DNA of 64,000 nucleotides from GJ-E10 sp035625725 (GTDB taxonomy: Bacteria > Pseudomonadota > Gammaproteobacteria > Burkholderiales > Burkholderiaceae_F): positions 62,001-126,000 of the forward strand of contig DASPPB010000067.1 in the NCBI GenBank assembly GCA_035625725.1, read 5' to 3'. The position numbers were made by a program, and so were the translations under genes. Shown piece after piece: positions 17,156 to 27,147 of the stretch. Every line of letters begins with the position of its first letter. The first letter of the stretch is position 1. The notes under the pieces were generated by a model, which did no database searches, was not told the DNA's origin, and worked only from the letters and a program-made list of their open reading frames with translations.

Positions 17156-19480
17156 ATGATCGAATTGCAAATCGACGGACGCAAGGTCGCGGTGCGCGAG
17201 GGCCGCACGGTGATGGATGCCGCAAACGAGTTGGGCATCTACGTTCCGCATTTTTGCTATCACCGAAAGCTGTCCATAGCGGCCAATTGCCGCATGTGTC
17301 TGGTTGATATCGAGAAGTCGCCCAAACCGATGCCGGCGTGCGCGACCCCGGTCATGCCGGGGATGGTCGTGCATACGAGCAACGCACGCGCCAAGCAGGC
17401 CCAGCGCTCGGTGATGGAGTTCTTGCTGATCAACCACCCGCTGGACTGTCCGATCTGCGATCAGGGTGGCGAATGCCAGCTGCAGGACCTGGCGGTGGGC
17501 TACGGCCCCAGCACGTCGCGCTACCGGGAGGAAAAGCGCGTGGTCTTGCAAAAGGACCTGGGTCCCCTGGTCTCGGCGCAGGAGATGAACCGGTGCATCC
17601 ATTGCACTCGGTGCGTGCGCTTTGGCCAGGAGATTGCAGGGATCATGGAGCTGGGCATGGCCGGCCACGGCGAGCACTCCGAAATCCTGCCCTTCGTGGG
17701 ACGCACGGTCAACTCGGAGCTCTCGGGCAACCTCATCGATGTGTGTCCCGTGGGGGCGCTCACAAGCAAACCGTTTCGCTACCGCGCGCGCACGTGGGAG
17801 CTGGCGCGGCGCCGATCGATCAGCCCGCACGACAGTTTGGGCTCGAACCTCGTGCTGCAGGTCAAGGCTGATACGGTCGTGCGCGTCGTGCCGCTCGAAA
17901 ACGAGGCGATCAACGAGTGCTGGCTCTCGGACCGCGACCGCTTCTCCTACGAGGGAATGGACAGCGCCGAGCGACTGACGCGGCCTCTGCTGCGGCGCGA
18001 CGGGGTACTGCAGGAGGTCACGTGGCCGGAGGCTCTGGCCTTCGTCGCCCAGACGCTTGCTCGCGTGCGCGAGCAGCGTGGCGGAGAGACCATCGGGGCG
18101 CTGGCGGCGGGCACTGCGACGGCCGAAGAGTTGTATTTGCTGGGCAAAATCACGCGCGCAATGGGCTCGCAGAGCATTGACTTTCGCCTGCGCCACTGGG
18201 ACTTTCGGGACGATGAACGTCGCGGCGGCGTTCCCTGGCTCGGAATGCCGATCGCCGAATTCGGCGCCCTGGATCGCCTGCTGCTGGTCGGATCGTTTTT
18301 GCGCCAGGACCACCCGTTGCTTGCGGCGCGCATCCGGCGCGCAGTGGCTTCCGGCTGCCGGCTCAGTGTCGTGCACGCCGTCGATGGCAACCCGCTCATG
18401 GCGGTTGCACACAAGGCGATCGCGGCCCCGTCGAGCTGGGTGTCCTTGCTCGCTCAAGTCGCGGTGGCGGTGGCGCGCGCCAAGTCCGTGCCGCCACCCG
18501 TCTCCGGGATCGAACCTGGTGCCGCGGCCGCGGCAATCGCGCAGGACCTCGCTTCCGGTTCGCGTGTGGCTTTGATGGCCGGCAACGCTGCCACGCAGCA
18601 CCCGCAGGCGAGTCAGATCCGCGCTTGGCTGCAGTGGATCGCGCAGGCTCTCAATGCACGCTTTGGCGAAATCGGCGAGGCGGCCAACAGCGTCGGGGGC
18701 TACTTGGCCGGTGCGACCCCGGGGCCCGGCGGGCGCAATGCGCGCAGCATGATGGAGCAGCCGATGGCTGCGTACCTGCTCTGGGGTCTGGAGCCCGGAC
18801 TCGACTGTGCCGACCCGGCCAGGGCGCGAGCGGCGCTGGCCGCTGCCGATGCGGTAATTGCGTTTTCGAGCTACCGCTGCGCCGAACTCGAGGCCGCGCA
18901 CGCTGTGCTGCCGATTGCGACGTTCGCGGAAACCGCGGGAACCTTCGTCAATTGCGAGGGGCGCGCGCAATCCTTCAATGGCGCGGTGCGGCCGCCGGGC
19001 GAGGCGCGTCCGGGCTGGAAGGTGCTGCGCGTGCTGGGCAATGAACTGGGGCTCACGGGCTTTGATTACGAATCGCCCGAGCAGGTGCGCGCCGAAGCGC
19101 TGCCCGTCAACCCGCGCTGGCCACTGTCCAATCGCACCGAGGTACCACCTCAGGCGTCGGATCCGTCGGCTGCAGGCGGTTGCGAGCGCATTGCCGATGT
19201 GCCGCCGTATTTTTCCGATCCCATTGTGCGTCGGGGCGAGGCGTTGCAAAGAACCGTCCTGGCGCACGCTCCGATCGTGGGTGCCAACGCGACGACTCTG
19301 GCGCTGTTTGGAGTCGAGCCCGGCGCGACAGTACGCGTCCGACAGGAAGGGGCGGAGGCACTGCTGCGCTGTGAACTGGATGCGGCACTGCCCGACCGGG
19401 TCGTACATGTGGCCGCAGGCCATCCGAGCACGGCGCGCCTGGGCCCGATGTTCGGATCGATCACGCTGGAGCGCACCTAG
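17156..19480 (+). CDS. nuoG: NADH-quinone oxidoreductase subunit G
   Basis: Large iron-sulfur subunit, 774 residues. The N-terminal [2Fe-2S] domain has CYHRKLSIAANCRMCLVDI. The His-Cys cluster region follows, with HPLDCPICDQGGECQLQDL. A [4Fe-4S] motif CIHCTRCVRFGQEIAG follows. The C-terminal two-thirds is a molybdopterin-oxidoreductase-like domain without cofactor role (WPEALAFVAQTL onward). It is shorter than the enterobacterial protein and of the usual betaproteobacterial size. It is three bases from nuoH. Confidence 0.97.
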   Translation: MIELQIDGRKVAVREGRTVMDAANELGIYVPHFCYHRKLSIAANCRMCLVDIEKSPKPMPACATPVMPGMVVHTSNARAKQAQRSVMEFLLINHPLDCPICDQGGECQLQDLAVGYGPSTSRYREEKRVVLQKDLGPLVSAQEMNRCIHCTRCVRFGQEIAGIMELGMAGHGEHSEILPFVGRTVNSELSGNLIDVCPVGALTSKPFRYRARTWELARRRSISPHDSLGSNLVLQVKADTVVRVVPLENEAINECWLSDRDRFSYEGMDSAERLTRPLLRRDGVLQEVTWPEALAFVAQTLARVREQRGGETIGALAAGTATAEELYLLGKITRAMGSQSIDFRLRHWDFRDDERRGGVPWLGMPIAEFGALDRLLLVGSFLRQDHPLLAARIRRAVASGCRLSVVHAVDGNPLMAVAHKAIAAPSSWVSLLAQVAVAVARAKSVPPPVSGIEPGAAAAAIAQDLASGSRVALMAGNAATQHPQASQIRAWLQWIAQALNARFGEIGEAANSVGGYLAGATPGPGGRNARSMMEQPMAAYLLWGLEPGLDCADPARARAALAAADAVIAFSSYRCAELEAAHAVLPIATFAETAGTFVNCEGRAQSFNGAVRPPGEARPGWKVLRVLGNELGLTGFDYESPEQVRAEALPVNPRWPLSNRTEVPPQASDPSAAGGCERIADVPPYFSDPIVRRGEALQRTVLAHAPIVGANATTLALFGVEPGATVRVRQEGAEALLRCELDAALPDRVVHVAAGHPSTARLGPMFGSITLERT

Positions 19481-19483
19481 GCC

Positions 19484-20638
19484 ATGGGCGAATTCCAGTC
19501 CTGGATGCTCAACCTGTCCGACGCGACTTGGTGGCCGGGGCTTTGGGCGGTGATCTGGATCGCCATCAAGATCGTGGCAATCGTCCTCCCACTGCTCGGC
19601 GCCGTGGCGTACACGACCTTGTGGGAGCGCAAGCTCATCGGTTGGATGCACGTGCGGCGCGGGCCCAATCGCGTCGGGCCGCAAGGTCTGCTGCAGCCGA
19701 TCGCCGATGCGGTCAAGCTGATCTTCAAGGAGATCATTTCGCCGACACAGGCCGATACCGCACTGTTCTTTCTCGCGCCCGCCATCGTGATGGCTCCGGC
19801 ATTGGCTGCCTGGGCCGTGATCCCCTTTTCCCCCGGCGTAGTCCTTGCCGACATCAACGCCGGTTTGTTGTACGTGATGGCGATCACCTCGGTGGGCGTC
19901 TACGGGGTCATCATTGCCGGTTGGGCTTCCAACTCCAAGTACGCCTTTCTGGGCGCGCTGCGGGCATCGGCCCAAATGGTTTCGTACGAACTCGCAATGG
20001 GCTTTGTGCTGGTGGGTGTGCTGCTAGTGTCGGGTTCCATGAACATGAGCGTAATTGTCAATGCGCAAAACAGCGGCTGGTTCGCCGAACGCGGACTGAC
20101 ATTCCTGTCCTGGAACTGGCTGCCGCTGCTACCCTTGTTCGGGATCTACGTGATCTCGGCCACGGCGGAAACGAACCGGCATCCCTTTGACGTCGTAGAG
20201 GGGGAATCCGAGATCGTTGCGGGGCACATGATCGAATACTCCGGCATGGCGTTCGCAATATTCTTCCTGGGCGAATACGCCAACATGATTTTGCTCTCGA
20301 CGATGGCGGCCGTGATGTTCTTGGGCGGCTGGGAGGCGCCCATCGACCTCGGGCTGTTGCTGGGCCTGCACACGCCCGACTGGTGGCACGACGGGCTGTC
20401 GGGATGGTTCTGGCTGCTGGCCAAGATCTTCGGCGGCCTTTCGATGTACATCTGGATCCGCGCGTCGTTTCCGAGGTACCGGTACGACCAGATCATGCGC
20501 TTGGGCTGGAAGATTTTCATCCCGATCACCCTGGTCTGGCTCGTTGTCGTCTCCGTCTGGATGCAAACCCCGCTAAACATATGGCCGGCGGGCGCGCATC
20601 CACCGGCCGCACTGGCCGCAATGTCGCCAAAGCACTAG
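19484..20638 (+). CDS. nuoH: NADH-quinone oxidoreductase subunit H
   Basis: Membrane subunit linking the quinone cavity to the proton channels. It has 384 residues with about eight hydrophobic helices. Signatures include WERKLIGWMHVRRGPNRVGP (residues ~45-64) and ETNRHPFDVVEGESEIVAGH, the acidic loop near the quinone site. It is followed nine bases later by nuoI. Confidence 0.98.
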   Translation: MGEFQSWMLNLSDATWWPGLWAVIWIAIKIVAIVLPLLGAVAYTTLWERKLIGWMHVRRGPNRVGPQGLLQPIADAVKLIFKEIISPTQADTALFFLAPAIVMAPALAAWAVIPFSPGVVLADINAGLLYVMAITSVGVYGVIIAGWASNSKYAFLGALRASAQMVSYELAMGFVLVGVLLVSGSMNMSVIVNAQNSGWFAERGLTFLSWNWLPLLPLFGIYVISATAETNRHPFDVVEGESEIVAGHMIEYSGMAFAIFFLGEYANMILLSTMAAVMFLGGWEAPIDLGLLLGLHTPDWWHDGLSGWFWLLAKIFGGLSMYIWIRASFPRYRYDQIMRLGWKIFIPITLVWLVVVSVWMQTPLNIWPAGAHPPAALAAMSPKH

Positions 20639-20647
20639 GGCGCCACC

Positions 20648-21136
20648 ATGCAACGGGTTCTGGACTTTCTCGACTCCCTGCTGCTGCGGGAACTGTTCAA
20701 GGGTTTCGCCCTGACGGGCCGGTACCTGTTCAAACGCAAGATCACGATCCTCTACCCGGAGCAAAAAACGCCGGCGTCGCCTCGTTTTCGCGGACTGCAT
20801 GCGTTGCGTCGCTACCCCAACGGGGAAGAGCGCTGTATCGCCTGCAAGCTGTGCGAGGCGGTGTGTCCCGCTCTTGCCATCACGATCGAGTCCGAACTGC
20901 GCGCCGACGGGACGCGGCGCACGACGCGCTACGACATCGATCTCACCAAATGCATTTTTTGCGGCTTCTGCGAGGAGAGTTGTCCGGTCGATTCGATCGT
21001 CGAGACGCACTTGAGCGAATACCACGGCGAGCGCCGTGGCGACCTGAACTTCACCAAGGAAATGCTGCTGGCCGTTGGTGACCGATACGAATCCGAAATT
21101 GCCAAGGCGCGCGAACGCGACGCGCGCTATCGCTAA
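20648..21136 (+). CDS. nuoI: NADH-quinone oxidoreductase subunit I
   Basis: Ferredoxin-like peripheral subunit with two [4Fe-4S] clusters (N6a, N6b), 162 residues. Cysteine sets are C63/C66/C69/C73 (RCIACKLCEAVCPALAI) and C102/C105/C108/C112 (KCIFCGFCEESCPVDSI). The N-terminal amphipathic helix (LLLRELFKGFALTGRYLF) anchors it to the membrane arm. Confidence 0.98.
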   Translation: MQRVLDFLDSLLLRELFKGFALTGRYLFKRKITILYPEQKTPASPRFRGLHALRRYPNGEERCIACKLCEAVCPALAITIESELRADGTRRTTRYDIDLTKCIFCGFCEESCPVDSIVETHLSEYHGERRGDLNFTKEMLLAVGDRYESEIAKARERDARYR

Positions 21137-21145
21137 AGGCACCTT

Positions 21146-21778
21146 ATGGATCCTGTGGCCGCACTGTTTGCCGTCTTCTCCGCGAGCACCCTGGTATCGG
21201 CGGTGCGCGTCATTACCGCGCGCAACCCGGTGCACGCGGTGCTGTACCTGGTGCTTTGCTTTTTCTCGGCGGCCTGTCTTTGGTTGCTGTTGCAGGCGGA
21301 GTTTCTGGCCATCGCCCTTGTGCTGGTGTATGTCGGCGCCGTGATGGTGCTTTTTCTGTTCGTCGTAATGATGCTTGACATCCAGATCGACCGGCTGCGG
21401 GTGGGTTTCTGGCGCCACCTGCCGCTCGCCGCGCTCATCGGGGTTGCGATTGCCTTGCAGCTGTGGCTGGTGCTGGCCAACGGCCACTGGCAGTTCCTCA
21501 CTCCACCGGTCACGGACGTCGCCAAGGTCGGCAACACCAAGGCTCTGGGCCAACTCACGTTTACCGAGTACCTCCTGCCCCTGCAGATGGCCGGCGCCAT
21601 CTTGCTCGTGGCGATCGTTGCCGCCATCGCCCTCACGTTGCGTCGGCGGTCCGACTCCCTGCACCAGCGTCCGGGCGACCAGGTGCGCGTTCGTGCGCGG
21701 GATCGTTTGACCATCGTGCACATGCCGCCGGCGGTGCACCCGACGGCGACTGCCAAGGCGCCCGTCAAGGAGGCTTGA
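21146..21778 (+). CDS. nuoJ: NADH-quinone oxidoreductase subunit J
   Basis: Membrane-arm subunit, 210 residues. Hydrophobic helices run from the N-terminus (AALFAVFSASTLVSAVRVI). The conserved EFLAIALVLVYVGAVMVLFL lies in helix 3. A further helix near residue 150 (MAGAILLVAIVAAIALTL) precedes a hydrophilic Arg/Pro-rich tail. Spacing is tight to nuoI (9 bases) and nuoK (3 bases). Confidence 0.96.
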   Translation: MDPVAALFAVFSASTLVSAVRVITARNPVHAVLYLVLCFFSAACLWLLLQAEFLAIALVLVYVGAVMVLFLFVVMMLDIQIDRLRVGFWRHLPLAALIGVAIALQLWLVLANGHWQFLTPPVTDVAKVGNTKALGQLTFTEYLLPLQMAGAILLVAIVAAIALTLRRRSDSLHQRPGDQVRVRARDRLTIVHMPPAVHPTATAKAPVKEA

Positions 21779-21781
21779 GCG

Positions 21782-22087
21782 ATGGTTTCCCTCTCATGGT
21801 ATCTGTTTGTCGGTGCGGTGCTCTTTGCCATCAGCGTGATTGGCATATTCTTGAATCGCAAGAACCTGATCGTGCTGCTCATGGCCATCGAGCTCATGCT
21901 GCTCGCGGTCAATACGAACTTCATCGCCTTTTCCCACTTTCTGGGGGATCTGCATGGTCAGGTGTTCGTTTTCTTCATCCTGACGGTAGCTGCCGCCGAA
22001 TCGGCAATCGGCCTGGCGATCCTGGTCGCCTTGTTCCGCAACATGAACACGATCAACGTCGACGAACTCGACGCGCTCAAAGGGTGA
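21782..22087 (+). CDS. nuoK: NADH-quinone oxidoreductase subunit K
   Basis: Small antiporter-related membrane subunit, 101 residues, exact family length. Three helices are visible. The conserved glutamates lie in LLMAIELMLLAVNTNF and VAAAESAIGLAILVALFRN. ATG 21782, three bases after nuoJ. Confidence 0.98.
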   Translation: MVSLSWYLFVGAVLFAISVIGIFLNRKNLIVLLMAIELMLLAVNTNFIAFSHFLGDLHGQVFVFFILTVAAAESAIGLAILVALFRNMNTINVDELDALKG

Positions 22088-22094
22088 GGCTCGC

Positions 22095-24122
22095 GTGACA
22101 CCAATGCTCAAACTCGCCTTGCTGGTGCCGCTTGCTCCGTTGGCGGGCGCGATCGCGGCCGGCTTGTTCGGGCGCACGCTGGGTCGCGCCGGCGCGCATG
22201 TGGTGACGATTTTCGGCGTGCTGGTCGCCACCATCGTCTCGGCCCTGATTTTCTGGGCGGTAATCGCCGAGCATCAGGTCATCAGCGGCACGGTCTACAC
22301 CTGGGCGCAGACCGGCGGGGGTCTGCACCTGGAGATCGGCTTTTTGATCGACTCGTTGACCGCAACGATGATGCTGGTCGTGAGCTTCGTATCGCTTATG
22401 GTGCACATCTACACCATCGGGTACATGGCCGATGATCCGGGTTACCAGCGGTTCTTCTCGTACATCGCGCTCTTCACGTTCTCGATGCTCATGCTCGTGA
22501 TGAGCAACAACTTTCTGCAGTTGTTCTTCGGCTGGGAGGCCGTGGGCCTGGTCTCCTACCTGCTGATCGGCTTTTGGTACAAGCGCCCGAGCGCGATCTA
22601 CGCCAACCTCAAGGCCTTTATCGTCAATCGGGTGGGAGATATTGGCTTCGTCTTGGGGATCGGCCTGATCTATGCGTATTGCGGGAGCCTCGACTACGCC
22701 GCGGTGTTTGCCCAGTCCTCGGCGCTGGCCGCCAGCGTACTGCCCGCGGGCGGCTGGTCCGTGCTGACCGTGATCTGCGTGTGCCTCTTCATCGGTGCCA
22801 TGGGCAAGTCGGCGCAGTTCCCGCTGCACGTGTGGCTCCCCGACTCGATGGAGGGCCCCACACCCATATCGGCGCTGATTCACGCGGCGACCATGGTGAC
22901 CGCGGGGATCTTCATGGTCGCGCGCACTTCGCCGCTGTTTGAACTCTCGGAGGCGGCGCTGTCCTTCGTGATGGTGATCGGCGCCATCACGGCGCTGTTT
23001 ATGGGCTTTCTGGGCATCGTACAAAACGACATCAAGCGGGTCATCGCCTACTCGACGCTTTCGCAACTGGGCTACATGACGGTGGCGCTGGGCGCCTCGG
23101 CGTATTCCGTCGCGATCTTCCACCTCGTCACCCATGCGTTTTTCAAGGCGCTGCTGTTTCTGGCTGCGGGCTCGGTCATCATCGCGATGCACCACGAACA
23201 AGATATCCGCCGCATGGGGGGTCTCTGGCGTTACATGCCAATCACCTGGGTGACGTGCGTGATCGGCGGCCTGGCGCTCATCGGAATGCCGGGCTTTGCT
23301 GGCTTTTACTCCAAGGACAGCATTATTGAGGCGGTAGCCCATTCGCAGTTGCCGGGCAGCGGCTTTGCCCAGTTTGCGGTCACGGCAGGGGTATTTGTGA
23401 CGGCGCTGTATACCTTCCGCATGATCTTTCTCGTCTTTCACGGCAAGGAGCGTTTCGGAGCACACGGGTCGCACGAGCACGAGCACGAGCACGACCACGG
23501 CCACGGTGACTCGGCGCCCCACGAAACTCCGGCTGTCGTCTGGGTCCCGTTGGTATTGCTTGCGATCCCCTCGGTGCTGGTCGGCGCCTTTGGGGTCCAG
23601 CCCCTGGTGGCGGGCGACTACTTTGCCGGTGCGATTTTCGTGGATCACAACGCGCACGAGGCCGCGGGTGAGCTTGCGCGCGAGTTTCCGGGCGCCCTCA
23701 ATATGGCCCTGGAGGGTTTTGTACGGCTGCCGTTTTTGCTCGCGGCCGCCGGGGTGGCGCTCGCGTGGCTGCTTTACATCAAGCGCCCGGAACTGCCGGA
23801 GGCCATTCGCGCACGCATGCCCTGGCTGTACCGACTGCTAGATCACAAGTACTACCTCGACCAGATCAACGAAATAGTGTTTGCCGGTGGCGCCCGGTGG
23901 ATCGGGGCGGGGTTTTGGAAGCAAGGTGACGTGGCGTTGATCGATGGCGCCCTGGTCAATGGTTCCGCGCGCGTGGTCGGTCGCCTCGCGCAGTTGATCC
24001 GGCGGGTGCAGTCCGGATTTATCTACCACTACGCATTTGTCATGCTCGTCGGCATCGCGGTAATGCTGTTTGTCTTCCTCACCTGGCCATATCTTCCGGC
24101 GCTGATCGCCGACCGCCGTTGA
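22095..24122 (+). CDS. nuoL: NADH-quinone oxidoreductase subunit L
   Basis: Distal antiporter-like proton-pumping subunit, 675 residues with many hydrophobic helices. Motifs include FFGWEAVGLVSYLLIGFWY, the core MGKSAQFPLHVWLPDSMEGP with catalytic lysine, and HLVTHAFFKALLFLAAGSVI. A His/Glu/Asp-rich insert (HGSHEHEHEHDHGHGD, about residues 457-472) sits in the loop after the discontinuous helix region. GTG 22095 is favoured over ATG 22104 because GTGAGG lies at better spacing. Confidence 0.97.
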   Translation: MTPMLKLALLVPLAPLAGAIAAGLFGRTLGRAGAHVVTIFGVLVATIVSALIFWAVIAEHQVISGTVYTWAQTGGGLHLEIGFLIDSLTATMMLVVSFVSLMVHIYTIGYMADDPGYQRFFSYIALFTFSMLMLVMSNNFLQLFFGWEAVGLVSYLLIGFWYKRPSAIYANLKAFIVNRVGDIGFVLGIGLIYAYCGSLDYAAVFAQSSALAASVLPAGGWSVLTVICVCLFIGAMGKSAQFPLHVWLPDSMEGPTPISALIHAATMVTAGIFMVARTSPLFELSEAALSFVMVIGAITALFMGFLGIVQNDIKRVIAYSTLSQLGYMTVALGASAYSVAIFHLVTHAFFKALLFLAAGSVIIAMHHEQDIRRMGGLWRYMPITWVTCVIGGLALIGMPGFAGFYSKDSIIEAVAHSQLPGSGFAQFAVTAGVFVTALYTFRMIFLVFHGKERFGAHGSHEHEHEHDHGHGDSAPHETPAVVWVPLVLLAIPSVLVGAFGVQPLVAGDYFAGAIFVDHNAHEAAGELAREFPGALNMALEGFVRLPFLLAAAGVALAWLLYIKRPELPEAIRARMPWLYRLLDHKYYLDQINEIVFAGGARWIGAGFWKQGDVALIDGALVNGSARVVGRLAQLIRRVQSGFIYHYAFVMLVGIAVMLFVFLTWPYLPALIADRR

Positions 24123-24159
24123 GCGCCGTGCGCACCCCGAACCCACCGACGAAACGAGC

Positions 24160-25659
24160 ATGAGTCCCTCATTTCCCTGGCTGAGTTTCAGCATTTGGAT
24201 CCCCATCCTGTTCGGCTGCTATCTGCTGGCCGTCGGGCGCGATCGCAACGCCTCGGTCGTGCGCGCGGTTGCGCTGGTGGGGTCGCTGGTCTCCGCGCTT
24301 GCCACGGTTCCGGTCGTGCTTGGCTTTGACCCGGCTCGCAGCGGCCTGCAGTGGACGGAAAAGGTCGCGTGGATATCCACTCCCACGGCGCACTACTACC
24401 TGGGCGTAGACGGGATCTCTCTGTGGTTTGTGCCGCTGACGGCGTTTATTACCGTCATCGCCGTACTGGCCGGCTGGAAGGCCATCAAGGAGCGTCTGGC
24501 ACAGTACTACGCCGCGTTTCTGATCCTCTCCGGCCTGATGATCGGGGTGTTTTGTGCTGCCGACGGCCTGCTGTTCTTCGTCTTTTTCGAGGCCACGCTC
24601 ATCCCGATGTATCTGATCATCGGTGTATGGGGAGGACCCAACCGGGTGTATGCGGCCATCAAATTCTTCTTGTACACCCTGCTGGGTTCTTTGCTGATGC
24701 TGGTGGCGCTCGTCTATCTCTACCAGACCTCGGGCGGCACCTTCGACATCGCGGCCTGGCAGCGGCTTCCCTTGGGTCACACGGCGCAGATTCTTTTGTT
24801 CATCGCGTTTTTCGCGGCCTTCGCGGTTAAGGTGCCGATGTGGCCGGTGCACACCTGGCTGCCCGACGCTCACGTCGAGGCGCCGACCGCCGGTTCGGTG
24901 GTGCTGGCTGCGATCATGCTGAAGCTCGGCGCTTACGGTTTTCTGCGCTTTTCGCTTCCGATCGCGCCCGATGCGGCCCACGAATTGGCCGCGCCCGTCA
25001 TGGCCATCTCCCTCATCGCCGTCGTGTACATCGGCTTCGTGGCGCTTGTGCAGACGGACATGAAAAAGCTTGTTGCCTATTCGTCGATTGCGCACATGGG
25101 TTTTGTCACGCTCGGGTTTTTTCTGTTCAGCCCGATCGGGGTGGAGGGCGCCCTGGCGCAGATGATTTCGCACGGCTTCGTCTCGGGCGCGATGTTCTTG
25201 TGCATCGGCGTCATGTACGACCGCCTGCACTCGCGCAACATTGCCGATTACGGCGGCGTGGTGAACACGATGCCGCGCTTTGCCGCGCTCATGATGCTGT
25301 TTGCCATGGCCAATAGCGGCTTGCCGGCGACCAGCGGATTCGTCGGCGAGTTTCTTGTCATTCTGGGGGCGGTGCAGTTCGATTTCTGGATCGGGGCGAT
25401 TGCGGCTTCGACCTTGGTGCTGGGTGCTGCGTATTCCCTCTGGATGTACAAGCGCGTGATCTTCGGGGACGTCGCCAATCCGGCGGTTGCCAAGATGCAA
25501 GACATCGATGGCCGGGAGTTGATCGCGCTGGGGCTTCTGGCCCTGGCCGTGCTTGCCATGGGCGTATACCCGGCCCCGCTGATCGACGCCATGCACGTAT
25601 CCGTGACGGACCTGCTCGCGCAGACCGCACATTCCAAGCTCCTTGTCGGAAGCCCGTAG
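24160..25659 (+). CDS. nuoM: NADH-quinone oxidoreductase subunit M
   Basis: Antiporter-like proton-pumping subunit, 499 residues, about fourteen hydrophobic helices. FFVFFEATLIPMYLIIGVWGG and KVPMWPVHTWLPDAHVEAPT are diagnostic. MISHGFVSGAMFLCIGVMYDR and LPATSGFVGEFLVILG follow. ATG 24160 lies 37 bases after nuoL, and the stop abuts the nuoN start directly. Confidence 0.97.
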   Translation: MSPSFPWLSFSIWIPILFGCYLLAVGRDRNASVVRAVALVGSLVSALATVPVVLGFDPARSGLQWTEKVAWISTPTAHYYLGVDGISLWFVPLTAFITVIAVLAGWKAIKERLAQYYAAFLILSGLMIGVFCAADGLLFFVFFEATLIPMYLIIGVWGGPNRVYAAIKFFLYTLLGSLLMLVALVYLYQTSGGTFDIAAWQRLPLGHTAQILLFIAFFAAFAVKVPMWPVHTWLPDAHVEAPTAGSVVLAAIMLKLGAYGFLRFSLPIAPDAAHELAAPVMAISLIAVVYIGFVALVQTDMKKLVAYSSIAHMGFVTLGFFLFSPIGVEGALAQMISHGFVSGAMFLCIGVMYDRLHSRNIADYGGVVNTMPRFAALMMLFAMANSGLPATSGFVGEFLVILGAVQFDFWIGAIAASTLVLGAAYSLWMYKRVIFGDVANPAVAKMQDIDGRELIALGLLALAVLAMGVYPAPLIDAMHVSVTDLLAQTAHSKLLVGSP

Positions 25660-27147
25660 ATGGATCCGCTTCTCAATTTTTCGGTGGTTTTCCCCGAAGC
25701 GATCGTGCTCATCGGCGCCTGCGTCATCCTGATCGCGGACCTGTTTTTTTCCGACCGCGCCCACGACGGCGCGTATCTGCTCTCGCTGCTCTGCCTGGTT
25801 CTGGTCGGTGCTGCGGCGATGCAGCCCTTGTCCGATGCAACGGTCGAATACGGCTTCGGCGGCATGTACCTGAGCGACCCGATGACGGCGGTGCTCAAGA
25901 TCGGAGCCGTCCTGGCAACTGCGGCGACCTTCGTCTACGCAAAGGCCTATGCGCGTCAACGCAGCATGTGGCGTGGCGAATTCTTCTCGCTCGGACTGTT
26001 CGCCTTGCTGGGCATCATGACCATGATCTCGGCCAATAACTTGCTCGTGATCTATCTCGGTCTCGAACTGCAGTCGCTGGCGCTCTACGGAATGGTGGCA
26101 TTGCGTCGCGATGAGCCGCGCGCATCCGAGGCAGCGATGAAGTATTTCGTGCTTGGCTCTTTGGCGTCCGGCTTTCTTCTGTACGGCATGTCGATGCTGT
26201 ACGGGGCCGCCGGCACGCTCGACATCAATGGCGTTGCGCATCGCATCGGTGCGGGCCAGGCGGTCAATCTGGCTCTCGTGCTCGGGACGATCTTCGTCGT
26301 CGCGGGCATCGCCTTCAAACTCGCGGCGGCGCCATTTCATATGTGGGTGCCGGACGTTTATCAGGGGGCACCGACTCCCGTGACGCTATTGCTGGCCTCG
26401 GCACCCAAGCTTGCCGCATTTGCCATCGCGTTTCGCCTGCTGGTGGAGGGGGTACCGCAGTTGGCGGTGGACTGGCAACGGATGCTGGCGCTCATCGCGG
26501 TGGCTTCGCTCGCGGTAGGCAATGTCACGGCCGTGGCGCAGACCAACCTCAAGCGCATGCTCGGCTACTCCACGGTCGGGCAGATGGGATTTTTGCTGCT
26601 TGCCTTGCTCGCCGGAGTAGTCGGTGGCAATACGACGATTACGGCGGGCGCCTACGGCGCGGCGATGTTCTACGTTCTCACGTACGCGCTGGCCACCGCG
26701 GGGTGCTTCGGGGTGATCTTGCTGCTCGCGCGCGAGGGATTCGAGGCCGAGGAAATCGCGGATCTGAGCGGGCTGGCGCGGCGCAGCCCGTGGTACGCAT
26801 TTCTCATGACGCTGCTGATGCTTTCTTTGGCTGGCGTGCCGCCGACGGTGGGGTTTGCCGCCAAGTTTGTCGTGCTCCAGGCCCTGGTCTCCGAAGGAGG
26901 AAGCGCGGCCACGTGGACGCTGGCGGTCGTCGCAGTGCTGTTCTCCCTGGTGGGGGCCTTTTACTACCTGCGGGTCGTCAAAGTCATGTGGTTCGACGAG
27001 GGCACGGACACCCAGCCCATCGTCGCGGGACAGGATCTGCGCATGGCCTTGACGGTCAACGGAGTGCTGGTGCTGCTGCTTGGCATCTTGCCGCAGGGGC
27101 TGCTGGCATTGTGCAATGGTGCCGTGCTGCGCGCTCTCGGTGGCTGA
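25660..27147 (+). CDS. nuoN: NADH-quinone oxidoreductase subunit N
   Basis: Third antiporter-like membrane subunit, 495 residues. ISANNLLVIYLGLELQSLALY, KLAAAPFHMWVPDVYQGAPT (catalytic lysine region) and NLKRMLGYSTVGQMGFLLLA are all present. ATG 25660 follows the nuoM stop with no gap. Its 3' end overlaps the likely start of the Nudix gene, which is therefore probably part of the same transcript. Confidence 0.97.
   Translation: MDPLLNFSVVFPEAIVLIGACVILIADLFFSDRAHDGAYLLSLLCLVLVGAAAMQPLSDATVEYGFGGMYLSDPMTAVLKIGAVLATAATFVYAKAYARQRSMWRGEFFSLGLFALLGIMTMISANNLLVIYLGLELQSLALYGMVALRRDEPRASEAAMKYFVLGSLASGFLLYGMSMLYGAAGTLDINGVAHRIGAGQAVNLALVLGTIFVVAGIAFKLAAAPFHMWVPDVYQGAPTPVTLLLASAPKLAAFAIAFRLLVEGVPQLAVDWQRMLALIAVASLAVGNVTAVAQTNLKRMLGYSTVGQMGFLLLALLAGVVGGNTTITAGAYGAAMFYVLTYALATAGCFGVILLLAREGFEAEEIADLSGLARRSPWYAFLMTLLMLSLAGVPPTVGFAAKFVVLQALVSEGGSAATWTLAVVAVLFSLVGAFYYLRVVKVMWFDEGTDTQPIVAGQDLRMALTVNGVLVLLLGILPQGLLALCNGAVLRALGG

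Noticed and set aside
17081..19975. 964-codon open frame antisense to nuoG/nuoH
   Set aside because: Arg/His/Gln-rich composition and full overlap with conserved nuoG and nuoH; a codon-bias shadow typical of G+C-rich coding DNA.
24169..26340. 723-codon open frame antisense to nuoM/nuoN
   Set aside because: No recognisable domain, highly charged and repetitive, and opposite two intact membrane-protein genes.
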